DNA of 64,000 nucleotides from Datisca glomerata (lineage: Eukaryota > Streptophyta > Magnoliopsida > Cucurbitales > Datiscaceae): the NCBI GenBank assembly GCA_003255025.1, contig QANY01005768.1, positions 1,810,805 through 1,874,804 on the forward strand, written 5' to 3'. Shown here in pieces: positions 23,010 through 35,172 of the stretch. The notes below the pieces were generated by a model. That model saw only the letters and a program-made list of their open reading frames with translations. It was not told the DNA's origin and made no database searches. The translations under genes and the position numbers were made by a program. The number at the start of each line of letters is the position of its first letter. The stretch's first letter is position 1.

Positions 23010-23395
23010 TTTAATTTCTCATTGTGAGAATAAGAAAGAAATTTAAATTTGACATGTTTATCCATGGGATAATAATAATTTCATCATTCTCTGTTGTGAA
23101 ATGATACAACAAATATATGAATGATAAACCCAGAATAATTTTGTCTATCATACTTTTTACTAAAATAAATGATGTTTTAAAACATTCATTATCTTGGTAA
23201 ATATAGACTTTGGAGATTTCATAATTGATATACATACGAGTATCATAGGCAGATGATAGAGATTCGTTTGTCTTCTTGAAGTACTTGGTAAGAACAAATC
23301 CTTCATGCATACAATTTAAATCAACTCTTGAATCAATAAGAGTCATTAAGGTGAAATCAAAGTCTTGGATTATAATTAAGACCATTATGTGCCAT
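23010..23395 (-). pseudogene. viral aspartic protease, copy D
   Basis: An open frame of 124 codons (23011-23385) holds most of the protease. It includes IIIQDFDFTLMTLIDSRVDLN, with the catalytic triplet as D-S-R, and KIILGLSFIYLLYHF. The loss of the catalytic Gly would inactivate it even though the frame is open, and it is the longest uninterrupted protease remnant in the block. Confidence 0.82.
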
Positions 23396-26300
23396 TTTTT
23401 ATATTTTATATGATTGAGGGTTTGAAGGAAGTTGTCATTGTCTTGTATGTTGACAATAGGTTCTTCAATCTCATTGTCAAAAATTAGGGATTTATTAGGT
23501 TCTCCTAGTTCACTAGATTCATGTTCTTTAATTAAATTTTCTATTTTAAAAAGATTTAATTCTTTTGTTATTTTAGAGTTTAAATCTTTTAATTCCTTTA
23601 TTTCATTTTTAATTTTTTTTATTTCGTTCTGAAATTCATGAAGAGTAACTTCTTTTTCCTTCCCTTTAATTTTGTTGAATTTTTCAAGAGTTTGTGAAAG
23701 GCTAACAATATTATTATTATTCTTAGAATTTTCTTTCTTTTGGATTACCTTGTTAAGTATTTTAAGGTAATCTTATTTTAATTTAGGATTTTTAATTCAA
23801 CTGATTAAATTTAATAAAAGCTGTTTTTTGTTCTTCATTTTTATTTAAAACTTGAATAAAATTTTGACAATACCTATCTTTGCACCCCATAAAGATGTAG
23901 GAGAATCACTGTCAGAACTTGAAGAGATTACTTCGTTAGAATTAGAGGAATCAAATTCTCCTAAATCTTTATTACTATTTTCATAGTAATCTATGAATTC
24001 TATAATTCTAAGTCATTCTTGTTTTTCTTCATCACAGATTTTTAATTGGTTAATTTTCTTTTTGACTAGGCAAGTGTTGAAAAATGGCCATTTTGGCCAC
24101 ACTTAAAACACTTGATTTTACTTTTATTAATAAATTGTTTATTAAATTTTCTTTTTGGATGATTTTTATTCTTAGAAAAATATATGTAAAAAAAATTTCA
24201 GTTTATGCTAATTTCTCGTATAGGGTTTGTAAATTTTTCAAGGATTAAGTTGAGAATTTTTTTATATTCTTTTGAGAAAGAACAATAGCAGAAAATATGT
24301 ATTGCTCATAGAATTTGTCTAATTCATATTTGGCAGTTTTCTTCTCTTTTTGAATTTATTTATTGTTTTCATATCAATACACATTTTTAATCCTTCCTTT
24401 TGTATTGTAGTGATAATGGTACTATAGGTGAGACTATTATAGTTTATGTTTCCTAGGTCATCAGTAAGGACGATTATAACTTTATGGGTAAACAAATTTG
24501 GTAAGCGAATTATAATATATTTTTTTTCAAAATGGTTGATTACTATCATCCCTAGCCGTTACTTTAGACAAAAGTATATTTTTGTACCAGTCAAAATCAC
24601 TTAGCGTAGTGCACCTAAGATTGATTGATTGATCATGGATATGTGAAATGGCTTTCCAATGAAATGTTCAATTATATTATAAAAAATGTATTAATAGCAT
24701 CAGGCATTATTTCCTGATCCTCTCCAAGAATTGGGGTTCCTTCGGTAACAATCTTGATTGTCATAAGAATAGTATTTTTAGATTCTTGGTTGAGATATTT
24801 TTCTCACCAGGAATGAAGCTTTCTTGTAAATCTTGTGACTAAAATTTTATAACCTCATTGTGAGGCAAATTTTGGGCGGTAATGTAACTATTGGCTACCA
24901 TAGTCATGTGTTGTAATTTTGTTAGGAGTTCATGTTCTGAAAGTCCATCAATATTTCATTCTTATAATTTCTCAGCAAAGACAGAAAATTGATTAACTAA
25001 AGAGGATTAAGTGATTTGGAATCCGGAGGAATGAGCCTTTTATGCCATTTTCTTTCAAGCTTATTTATTTCAAGATTTTAAATGTTTCTTCAATATTGTG
25101 AATAGTGGAGGATTCATGAATTATCGAAGATTCATATACATAATCTGACCTATGGTTTCAGAATCAATACTATTATCTTAACTGAAGAAGTTGACTTAAC
25201 ATATTTATTTTTTAATTCTTGAAGCATTTTATCAATCTTTTTATTGAGGTGGACAATATTTAGAGTAGTTTTATCTTAATGATTTATTAAAGGAGTTTCT
25301 TTCAGAGATTTGCTAGATTTAGGTTCATTAGGGGTGTTCGCGATTCGGTTCGGTCTATTTTTTGGCCCACAATCAAACCAAACTGAAACTTTCGATTCAC
25401 TTAAATGGTGAGTCGAATCGAACCATGAGTGATATATATATCAAACCAGAGATTTTGGTTCGGTTCTTCAATTCAACACAGGTATTTATTTGCTTTGTCT
25501 CAATCTTCCGATGACTGATATTTAGAAGGATAGAAACTCGGAGAAAATCAGTATATTAAAGAAAACACAATATTATAAGGGGAAAATATGAAAAACTAAT
25601 ATATCATTCTAAATTCTTAGTGTAGTAACAAAAATTCTTCAATTTATAAAGGGGAAAACTATTTTTTCCCTTTTGATTTATTGTTAATAACTAAGAATTC
25701 TTCCCTTTTGATATACAGTTTGTTAATAGTTTTTCCCTTTTAGATCTCAAATTCCTCTATGACAAACAGTGTATCAAAAGAAAGAAACTAACTAATCTGC
25801 CATTTAAAACCTAATTCTATGGAGATAACTCTAGCAAATTAACATAGACAGAAAATGCCCAAGAACTCTACCATTTTAATTTCTTGTTTTCCTGTTGAGG
25901 AATAAACTGACTCTTTCATCTTTCACAGCTCGAAGACTAAGATTTTTGGAGTCTGAACTATATGATTTGTACCATTCTAATATGGCTCATCGTGCTCCAA
26001 AAAATACAGCTTTTAGGTCTGTTTGGTTGAAACCGTAGTTTGAAATACTATGTTGTGAAATTACAGTACTGATGCACTTTTGTAGATAGCATATCTCACA
26101 TCACTTAATGATAGAAAATGCGAGTGTCGAAGTCTACAAGTTCTATAGCTCAACCTTGAAGAGTGAGAGAGCTATGTGGAATGGAGGTTGAGAAAGAGAT
26201 GAGTGAGGGAGAAAAAGAGAGAGAGAGTGGAGGGAGAGAGAAAGAAGTGGAGTGCAGCACTGGGCAAAGATAAAACTTATGGTTTAGCTAAATAGGTGAG

Positions 26301-27130
26301 GTAGTTTAGGTATGTGTATGTATATTATACTTATTTTTTATTATCGATTCGATTCGGCTCAGTTCGGCTTGAAATTTAATGAAAATTCAACGGATATTTA
26401 ATGAAAATACCTATAGAACCGACCGAATTGGTGATTTTTTATTCGGTTCGGTTTGGTTGGTTTGGCATAAATTTGAACATCCCTAAGGTCCATGAAGATC
26501 ATAAACCTTATTCTCAATTTTGTCTAATTATTTTCCTATCGTTATAAGACTTTGGTTTGTATAATTAAGTTATTTAACGACTTTTTTATTGGGGTCGTCC
26601 TCCTTAGAAATCTTAATAAGAGATGCGGTAACCAAAGAATTTTTATGATTAATAATAATTTTTTCAGGTGGAGGATGACTAGTAGACTCCCAACTAGAAT
26701 CTTCTTTGACCCACCTAGTCTCACAAATGACTTTAATATTTTTCACATAAATATTCTCGATGTAATCAAGGAAGAACATATCAATCTTTAATTCTTGCAT
26801 GAATTTTGTCTATTCAGCAAGGATAATTTTTCACTGATCCATATTATATGTTTCTCTAAACCTATTACGTCTATTGAGGTTGGTTGGGTCATTCATGTGT
26901 TGGGTGAAACCCTCAAAATCAGGATTGTATTCTTGGCTTAAAGTGCCATATTGAAAACTAAGAGTTAAGAATTAACAGGAGGTATGGCTCCTTGAAAGTC
27001 AGAGGCAGTAGATCATCATATTGTTCAGTCTTATTATTAAAGATTGGCTGACTGACTTGAAACTGGTGGCTATGTCTTTAACTCTTAAACTTTTTCTTTA
27101 AATATTTTAATTATTAGATTCTAAGATCTT
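23396..27130 (-). pseudogene. viral coat protein region, copy D
   Basis: Matches the coat regions of A, B and E on the minus strand, interrupted by the element at 25329-26485. The zinc knuckle lies near 24060-24115 and the acidic tail near 23900-24010. Open pieces are short (for example 24319-24549 and 26570-26800). A single unit of the segment that is repeated fourfold in copy A is present. Confidence 0.68.
25329..26485. mobile_element. hAT-like non-autonomous element with 8-bp target duplication
   Basis: 1157 bases that interrupt copy D. The ends are TAGGGGTGTTCGCGATTCGG and, inverted, TAGGGATGTTCAAATTTATG. Subterminal TTCGGTTCGGT motifs occur at both sides. Flanks are AGGTTCAT (25321-25328) and AGGTCCAT (26486-26493), an 8-bp duplication with one mismatch, typical of hAT transposons. 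No transposase is seen. A purine-rich run occurs at 26150-26260. Removing the element restores continuous viral sequence, GGTTCATGAAGATC. Confidence 0.87.
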
Positions 27131-27329
27131 GATCATTATTAACAGTGGACTCAGAAAAAAAATTCTAGGAGTGCTAGACTTGCTAAACTCCATAATTTGG
27201 GAACTAGATCTGGAAGGTTGAAAATTAATTTTAACAATACCATCATTGCACTGCTGAATGTAGTCAATGTCTTCCAGAGGTCGTTGAATTTGAGTGGACT
27301 GGCTCTCATTGGTTAAAATTCAATTTGTA

Positions 27330-28130
27330 GGCAAAGTAATATCAGACCACCTAATGGTTTTAGGGATTCTAATATTAGCTTTACTCTGGCTAGACTGAAT
27401 CAACAGGGTTTGATTTTTTAGACTCCTATTGATGATTTGAAAATTCATATTAGTTTTGGTGACTTTGTAATGAATTCTAAAAATCAAAGGTAGGGGCTAA
27501 ACACATTTAAGGATTTAAGAACCACTAGTTTTGATATTCGAAGTCAATGCTTTAAGAATATGGGGATCTGTTAAACTAACAGATAAATCTAGAAAGCAAT
27601 CAAAATGAATTGGACCATTACAAATAAAAGATTCAATTAACCCTAAAATACTATCATTAAAATTGGTAAATCATGCATCACGCAAGGCTAACAAGACAGG
27701 GGTATTTAGGCCTCTTCTTGTGAGTAATTTTACTCCAATTTGAACTAAATCTAAGTGAAGTAAATTGTATCATTCTTGAATGTGATGTTTAATTATATTA
27801 GAAGAAAGTAATTGACAAGTTTCATGCTCTTTCCCAAGAGCATATATTTTTCAATTATTTTAACATGATGCTGAGGCTTGAAGAAAGTAACATTCCATGT
27901 TGATATATAAATTTCTTTACCGAGAATTTTAGGCATATTCTATAACATATGATAACTTGATCATTTGCTAAATATTAAACATGTTCTTCATTAATTATGT
28001 CTGGTATTTTATTCATCGTAGACCTACTGCTACAAGAAGAAATACTTTTAAATAACCTATTTATCGTTCAAGATGACTAAATTATTCTTATGATTAAAAA
28101 TTTCATCATATATTTTAACTATCAAACTTG
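27330..28130 (-). pseudogene. viral movement protein region, copy D
   Basis: The minus strand matches copies A and B (for example the stretch around 27690-27760 corresponds to VKPLTRRGLN and the following LALRD). Several stops break it. It ends at the leader near 28130. Confidence 0.65.
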
Positions 28131-28463
28131 TTATGACTTCTACAAACTCCTTTGAAGTTTAACTCTTCTCTCCTTCCCCTCTTACCACTACCCTACCATC
28201 GGGATTTAGAGCCTCTAAAAAGGTCTTATTTGGGTGTCTCAAGTAAACTTAATAGAAACTTATACGTCTGATTCAAAGATTAGAAAATCAAAGGTACAGA
28301 AAAATAATCAAGCATAAAAATAACAAGCCACTTGGGCAAAGAGTCAGATTAAATAAAAATAATTATTCAAGTAAGCAGATAAGTAACAATTCTAACAATA
28401 ACTAACAAGCCATTTGGGCAGAGCAGAAGAATAATAATTAAGCAAGTAGTAAACACCCTACCG

Positions 28464-28481
28464 GGTTTGGCTCTGATACTA
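28464..28481 (-). promoter_or_regulatory. initiator-Met tRNA primer-binding site, copy D
   Basis: The minus strand reads TAGTATCAGAGCCAAACC, the closest of the five sites to the initiator tRNA-Met complement. The leader to its left has two CCCAAGTGGC-like motifs, as in the other copies. Confidence 0.82.
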
Positions 28482-28628
28482 AAAGAGACGGAATTGCGTT
28501 TAATTTAGAAACAAGGTATTGAGAAGACAAGTATTTATTGAAAGAAAACTAAAACTTACAAGTATTTATTTAATTTAGAGACAAGCATTGCTTTTCAAAA
28601 CAAGTTTTTCTCTCAAAATCCTAATAAG

Positions 28629-29053
28629 TATCGACACTTCTATTTGTGCAGAGTGTCAATGTCGGACACGTGTCGTACATCGACACTTTTATGACACGCT
28701 CTGACACGTGTTTGACACGTCAAAATCATGTCTGAATTTTTATTTTCGGACATGCCAAGACACGTTCCAGACACGTGTCGACACCTTTTAAGACACGTTT
28801 ATGAAAAAAAATATAAAGGGTGTAAAATAAAATGAATGATATTTTAACATGTAAATAAAGAAAGAGTGAAGGATGGAAATAAAGAAGAAAGAAAGTTAGT
28901 TTTAAAATATATTAAATTTAAAATGGTGTAAAATTAGTTTTTTATTGTCAAAACTCTTAAATTTTAAACTTCCTAAAACTAAAACTCACTTGATTAATCG
29001 ATAACATCTCTAACTAGTGAGCTATTTTAATTTTAAAATATATTAAATTTATG
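28629..29053. other. foreign segment replacing the promoter between copies E and D
   Basis: Non-viral DNA. The first part (28640-28800) is dense in GACACG/CGTGTC words, including the palindrome GACACGTGTC twice. The second part is AT-rich and carries TTTTAAAATATATTAAATTTA twice (near 28902 and 29030). On the viral side, about 150 bases that should contain the TATA element are missing. Origin unknown; other plant repeats rich in ACACGTGT exist, but I cannot assign a family. Confidence 0.7.
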
Positions 29054-29479
29054 TAAAGTAAAAATATTTTACATTACAACTTTTGACTAATTAAAGAGAA
29101 AATGACAAATAATTGTCTAATCTTTGGACACCATGTACAATAATTTCGTAACAAGACAAAATATAAATATTCATTGATAATTGTTATCTTGGGAATTGTA
29201 TCATGATTATTGCTTCTTGTTGGAGAAGCCATAATTGCGTCTTGAAAAATCATCATGACTATTGGTGCATGTTGGAGAGTCATCATGATATTTGATATTG
29301 TTATTCCTTTAAATTTATTGAACCCATCATTGGCTTGTTTCAAAGGATATATTCCTTATTTATCTAATTGTTGGAATTTTTGACACTTTTCCAAGGATAA
29401 ATTCTTATATTCAATCATTGATTAATCTAAAGATATGACGATTTTGCCATAAATATTCTTTTTCTTTTCTTATTTATTT

Positions 29480-29975
29480 ATTCATTCATTCAGTCATTGT
29501 CACTGAGATTGACGCCATCAAATGGATCTTGACAATCTTGAAATGCGTCTAAGCCCATTATCGTAAGATGCGACTCTTTTGGATATTCTAGTCCTTCAAT
29601 TGTTGAGGGGTAGTCTTTTTAGTGGATTGGATATTTGGCATGATTGAGTGGCTTGACTCTACAGAGGATTCAGAGTCAACATTATTATTATCTTCCAAAA
29701 TGAGAAGCATCTTTTGAATCAATTCTTTCTTAAGCCTGGATTTAGGCTTTGTGATTTTTTTGTTTTTCCTTTGAAGTGAGTTTAGATTCAGGTTTGGATT
29801 CTTTTGATGAGTTTGAATTGGATTGTTTGGTTTGTTGATTTGGGTTAATGGGCTGATTAATTTTTATGGTAGCCTGGAAAAAAGGGTTTGCCAAATTTAG
29901 GTTAGGATAAGTATTTGCAAATTCATGGTTAATGGATGCAATGATTTTCTGAGTATTGATTTGGATTTACCAAAA
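29480..29975 (-). pseudogene. second viral frame C-terminal part, copy E
   Basis: The minus strand matches 20780-21213 of copy C: the SINHEF / NPFFQ / INPNQQTKQ region followed by the acidic tail near 29500. It is joined directly to polymerase sequence at 29975, a deletion junction unique to this copy. Confidence 0.58.
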
Positions 29976-30540
29976 TATAGACTTCATGTCAAACTTAGAG
30001 AATACAACAGCATCTCCAAGTCTGTTGATTAAAACTTTTTGTTTGATATAGGATATCTTATCCATTCCAAAATATTATTAAGTGGTTTGTAATTAATAAC
30101 CAATCTGAAAACTCCTCGTTCAATTTCACTTTCCTTTTGGACATAAAAGGTAGAACAAGACTAAGGGGATTTGCTTTTCCTAAGAATATTTTTATTATGA
30201 AGTTCTATAATTTCCGTCTTACAGAATTTAAGCATTTCAAAATTCATCGGAATTGGTCGTGCCTTTGTAGAGAATTTTTCTCATCAAATCCCTACATATA
30301 AGGCAGACTCGCAGTATGATGCTTCATATGCTAAAATGCATTAGGAATGTCAGCACACAATTCTTTACATTTTTTTTCTTCAAAAATTTTAATTCATTTT
30401 TGAAGAGCAGGATTTTGAAATTGTTCTTCAGTTCTTTTGAATTTCATTTCATCTTGAACAAAACATAATTATTTTTCTTTACAAGAAATTAAATTCATAG
30501 TTTTGTAAATAGAATTTTATTTTAAAGTTTTTTATTACAC
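29976..30540 (-). pseudogene. viral reverse transcriptase N-terminal part, copy E
   Basis: From the deletion junction after FSKFDMKS (29976-30010) back to the segment following the protease. It aligns with 22480-22990 of copy D and 8800-9310 of copy A. Frames are broken. Confidence 0.7.
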
Positions 30541-30905
30541 ATTGTGAGAAAAAGAAAGAAATTTGAATTTGACAGGTTTATCCATAGGATAATTAATAAT
30601 TTCATCATGCTTTGATGTGAAAGGATACAACAGAGAAATAAATGGTAAACCCAGAATAATTTTGTATGTCATATTTTTTACTAAAATAAATGAAAAACAT
30701 ACATTGTCTTGGTAAATATGAACTTTGGAAATTTCATACGAGTGTCATTGGCTGAGGACAAAGATTCTTCTATCTTCTTGAAGTATTTGATAGGAACAAA
30801 TCCTTCATGCATACAATTTAAATCAGCTCATGTATCAATAAGAGTCATAGAGGTGAAATCAAAGTCTTGGATTATAATTCTGATCATTATGTGCTATTTT
30901 TTAAG
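30541..30905 (-). pseudogene. viral aspartic protease, copy E
   Basis: Aligned with the proteases of the other copies. At the catalytic site the minus strand reads D-T-stop-A-D (near 30828-30840), so the Gly codon has become TGA. The KIILGLPFIS-like element remains near 30640-30665. Confidence 0.7.
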
Positions 30906-33850
30906 TTTAATATGATTGAGAGTTTGAAGGAAGTTGTCATCATCTTGTCTGTTGACAATAGGTTCTTTAATCTCATTATCAGAAATTAGGGATTTACTAG
31001 GTTATCCTAGTTCACTAGATTCATATTTTTTAATTAAATTTTCTATTTTTAAAAGATTTCATTCTTTCGTTATTTTAGAGTTTGAGAATTTTAATTCTTT
31101 TATTTTATTTTTAATGTTTTCTATATCTTTCTGAAGTTCTTCAAGGGTTTGTGAAAGGCTAACAATATTATTATTATTCTTAGAATTTTCTTTCTTTTGG
31201 ATTATATTTCTAAGTCTTTCAAGATAATCTTATTTTAATTCAAGATTTTCAATTCTACTGAATAAATCTAATAAAAGATTTTTCTTTTTTTCATTTTTAT
31301 TCAAATCATTAACGAATTTCTGACAACAGGTATCCTTGCACCCCATAAAAATGTTAGGAGAATCAATGTCAGAACTTGAAGAGTTTAATTCGTTAAAATA
31401 AGATGATCAAACTCTCCTAAATCTCCATTACTACTTTCATAGTACTCTATGGATTCTATAATTCTAAGCAACTCTTGTTTTTCTTCATCAGAGATTTTTA
31501 ATTGATTAATTTTATTTTTGACTTGACAAATATTGGGAAAATGAATATTGTGGCCACACTTAAAACACTTGATTTTACTTTTATCAATAAATTGTTTATT
31601 AGATTTTCTTTTTGGATGATTTTTAATTCTTAGAAAAATATTTGTCAAAATTTTTATTTTTCTATTTGTGGAATTTTCTCCTATAGGGTTTCTAAATTTT
31701 TCTAGGATTAAGTTGAGAATTTTTCTTATTCTTTTGGAATGAGCAATAGCAGGAATCTGTATTGCTCACAGAAATTGTCTAATTCATATTTGACAGTTTT
31801 CTTCTCTTTTCGAATTTGTTTATTGATTTTCATATCAATTCACATTCTTAATCCTTCCTTTTGTATTGTAGTGACAATTTTACCATAGGTGAGACTTTTG
31901 TAGACTAAGGACAGTTCTAATTTTATGGACCAATAAATTTGGTAAGCCATTTATAAATTTTTCTTTTCAAAATGGTTTATTATTATCATCTCCAGCCATT
32001 ACTCTTGACAAAATATATTTTTGTACTAGTCAAAACCACTTAGGGTAAGGAACCTAAGATTGGTTAATTGATCATGGATATATGAAGAAATATTACTTAG
32101 CGTTCCAATAAAATATTCAATTATAGTACAAAAAAGTGTATTAATAGCATCAAGCATTATTTTCTAATCCTCTCCAAGAATTGGTGTTCTTTCGACATCA
32201 ATCTTTCTTCTCCCTTTGAATTTGTTTATTGATTTCCATATTAATAGACATTCTTAATCCTTCCTTTTATATTGTAGTCATAATGGTTCCATAGGTGATA
32301 CTATTGTAATATATGATTTCTAGGTCATCAATAAGGACGATTCTAATTTTATGGCCAAATAAATTTGATAAGCCATTTATAAATTTTCTTTCCAAAATGG
32401 TTAATTACTATTATCCCTAGCTATTACTCTGGATAAAAAGTTATTTTTGTACCAGTCAAAATAACTTAGCGTATGACACCTAAGATTAGGGAATTGATCA
32501 TGTATACATGAAGTAATATTACTTGACGTTCCAATTAATTTTTTAATTATTATATAAGAAAGTGTATTAATAGCATCATGCATTATTTCTAGATCCTCTC
32601 CAAGAATGGGGGTTCCTTCGACATCAATCTTTATTACCGTAAGAATGGTATTTTAGATTCTTGGGTGAGATGTTTTTTTCCACCAAGAATGAAACATTCC
32701 TATAAATCTTGTGACTAATATTTTTATAACCTCGTTGTGAGGCAAATTGTGGGTAATGTAACTATTGGCTACCATAGCTATGTGTTATAATTTATTGAGG
32801 ATTTCCTGCTCTGAAATTCCATCAATATTCCATTCATATAATTTCTCAGCAGAGACATAAAATTGATTAACTCAAGAAGATTCAGTGATTTTGATATCTG
32901 AAGGAATAGGCCTTTTATGTCATTTCCTTTTATGCTTATTTATTTCAATATTTTGGAATGTTCTTCAATATTATGAACGGTGGAGGTTTCATAGGCAGAA
33001 TCAGACCTATGGCGTTTAGAATCAGAACTATTGTCTTGGTTAATTACCTTAACATAAGAGAATAACTCTACAGATTTATTTTTTAATTCTAGAAGAATTT
33101 TATCAATCATTTTATTGAGGGGGAAAATATTTAAAGTTGTTTTATCAAAAAGATTTATCAAAGGGGTTTCATTCAGAGATTAGCTAGATTTAAGTTTATG
33201 AAGATTATCAACCTTATTTCCAATCTTGTCTAATTATTTTCCTATTACTATTAGACTCTTGTTTGTGTAATTAAGTTTTTCAATAAGTTTTTAATTGGAA
33301 TCATCCTCCTTAGAAATTTTGAAAGGATAAGCAGTAATTAGAAAAAAAATATTATGATTAATAATGATTTTTTTAGGTGGGGGTGACTAGCAGTCACCCA
33401 ACTGAAATTTTCTTTGACACATTTGGTCATATAGATGATTTTAATATTCTTTTCATAAATTTCCTTGATATAATCATGAAAAAACATATCAATCCTAAAG
33501 TCTTCGTTGAACACCTTCCATTCAGCAAGGATAATTTTTCATTGTTCCATGTTGTATGTTTCCCTGAACCTATTTCCTCTATTAAAGTTGGTTTGGTCAT
33601 TCATGTGTATGGTTAAATCTTCTCAATCAGGCTTGTATTTTTGGCTTAAGGTGCCTATATATAGAACTAAGAGTTGATGATTCACAGGAGGTAAGGCTCC
33701 TTAAAAATCAGAGGCAGTTGGTGATTCTGATTCATCAGATTGTTGAGTTTTATTATCAAAGATTCACTGAGTGACTTGAGAAAGCGTGGCTATGCCTTTG
33801 AGTCTTATTTTTCTTTTAAACTTTTTAATCCATATTCTAATTGTTGGATT
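30906..33850 (-). pseudogene. viral coat protein region, copy E
   Basis: The best zinc knuckle in the window is here: CFKCGHNIHFPNIC (about 31525-31570), a full CX2CX4HX4C. An 87-codon open frame (31385-31648) carries the knuckle and the acidic ISDEEKQELLRIIESIEYYE segment. A 73-codon piece at 32940-33161 covers the segment with SDSKRHRSDSAYETSTVHN. An internal tandem duplication lies at 31798-32627. Confidence 0.75.
31798..32627 (-). repeat. tandem duplication inside coat region of copy E
   Basis: 31798-32205 and 32206-32627 are two diverged copies of the same coat-core segment. Each starts with TTCTTCTC..TTTGAATTTGTTTATTGAT-like sequence and ends at GGTTCCTTCGACATCAATCTT or GTTCTTTCGACATCAATCTT. 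Other copies have one. Confidence 0.82.
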
Positions 33851-33959
33851 CTAAGATCTTGATCATTATTTATAGTGAATTTAGAAAAAGAATTTCTAGG
33901 TGTACAAGACTGGCTAAACTCCTTAATTTAGGGATTGGATTTGAAAGATTGGAAATTAA

Positions 33960-34800
33960 TTTTAACAGTATCATTCATGTACTGTTGAATGTATTCAATA
34001 TCTTCCAGAGGCCGTTGAATTAGAGTGGGCTGGCTTTCATTAGCTTAAAGCCAGTTTGTAGGCAAAGTAATATGAGACCACCTAATGGTTTTAGGTATCC
34101 TAATATTGGTATTACTTTGATTGGATTGAATCAACAGGGTTTTATTTTTTATACTCCTATTGATGGCTTGAAAATTCATATTAGTTTTGGTGACTTCGTA
34201 TTGAATTCTAAAAATTAAAGCTAGGGGCTGGACACCTTCAAGGATTTAATAACCACTAGTTTTGATATTCAAAGTTAAGAATTTAAGAATATGGGGATCT
34301 GTGACACTAACAAATAAATCTGGAAAGGAATCAAAATGGATTTGAACATTGCAAAGAGAAGATTCAATTAATCCTAAAATATTATCATTAAAATTGGTGA
34401 ATCTTGCATCACGCAAGGCTAACAAGACGTAGATATTTAGGCCTCTTCTGGTGAGTGGTTTTACTCTAATTTGGACTAAACCAAAGTGAACAAAATTATT
34501 TCCTTCTTCAATTTGATGTTTAATTGTATTAGAAGAAAGTAATTGACAAGTTTCATGCTCTTTCCTAAGAACATATATCTTTCAATTGTTTTAACATGAT
34601 ATTGAGGCTTGAAAGAAGTAACAGACCATGTTGTTTTATAATTTTTTTTACTAGGAATTTTAGATATATTCTAAACATTATGATCTACATGATCATCTGC
34701 TAAGTATTCAACATATTCTTCATTAATTATGTCTGGTATTATATTCATTGTAGACCTACTGCTACAAGAAGAATTACTTCTGAATAACTTACTCACCGTT
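33960..34800 (-). pseudogene. viral movement protein region, copy E
   Basis: The minus strand aligns with the movement regions of A, B and D (for example 34430-34480). It carries numerous stops. It is followed by the leader. Confidence 0.65.
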
Positions 34801-35172
34801 CATGACAACTAAACTATTCTTATGGTTAAAATTTCCATCATGTATTTTGACAATCAAACCTACAGTGACTTCTACAACCTCTTATTAAGTTTAAGTTTTC
34901 TCCCATTTTCCTCTTATAGCTACCCTACCCTCAGGATTTACAGCCTCTAAAAATATCTTATTGGGGTGCCTGAAGTAAACCTAATAGAAATGGATATGTC
35001 AGATTTATAAATTAGAAAATCAAAGGTACAAAGAAATAATCAAGCATAAAAACAACCAGCCACTTGAGCGGAGAGTCAGATTAAATTAAAATAACTACAA
35101 GTAAGCAAATAAGCAACAATAATAACAATAACTAACCAGCCACTTCGGCGAAGAAGAATAACAATAATTAAG
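34800..35172 (-). other. viral leader, copy E (truncated)
   Basis: Contains the two CCCAAGTGGC-like motifs on the minus strand (near 35060 and 35130). It ends at GTTTACTTGCTTAATT near 35170 where a plus-strand leader piece begins, so its primer site is lost at an inversion junction. Confidence 0.7.

Larger units (their letters stand above)
21843..28628 (-). mobile_element. endogenous pararetrovirus, copy D (minus strand)
   Basis: Read right to left: leader with primer site (28628-28130), movement protein, coat protein split by a hAT-like element, protease, truncated polymerase ending in the AlkB junction, and promoter. About 5.6 kb is viral once the insertion is removed. It shares the polymerase deletion, YIND change and AlkB junction with copy B, but after the first dozen codons of the module it jumps to the intergenic region. 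It forms a head-to-tail tandem with copy E on the minus strand. Confidence 0.9.
29054..35172 (-). mobile_element. endogenous pararetrovirus, copy E (minus strand)
   Basis: Read right to left: leader (35172-34800), movement protein, coat protein with a tandem duplication, protease, polymerase start, C-terminal piece of the second frame, and part of the intergenic region. The polymerase after FDMKS, all of RNase H and most of the second frame are deleted at about 29975. The promoter is truncated upstream of its TATA element at 29054. Confidence 0.88.
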
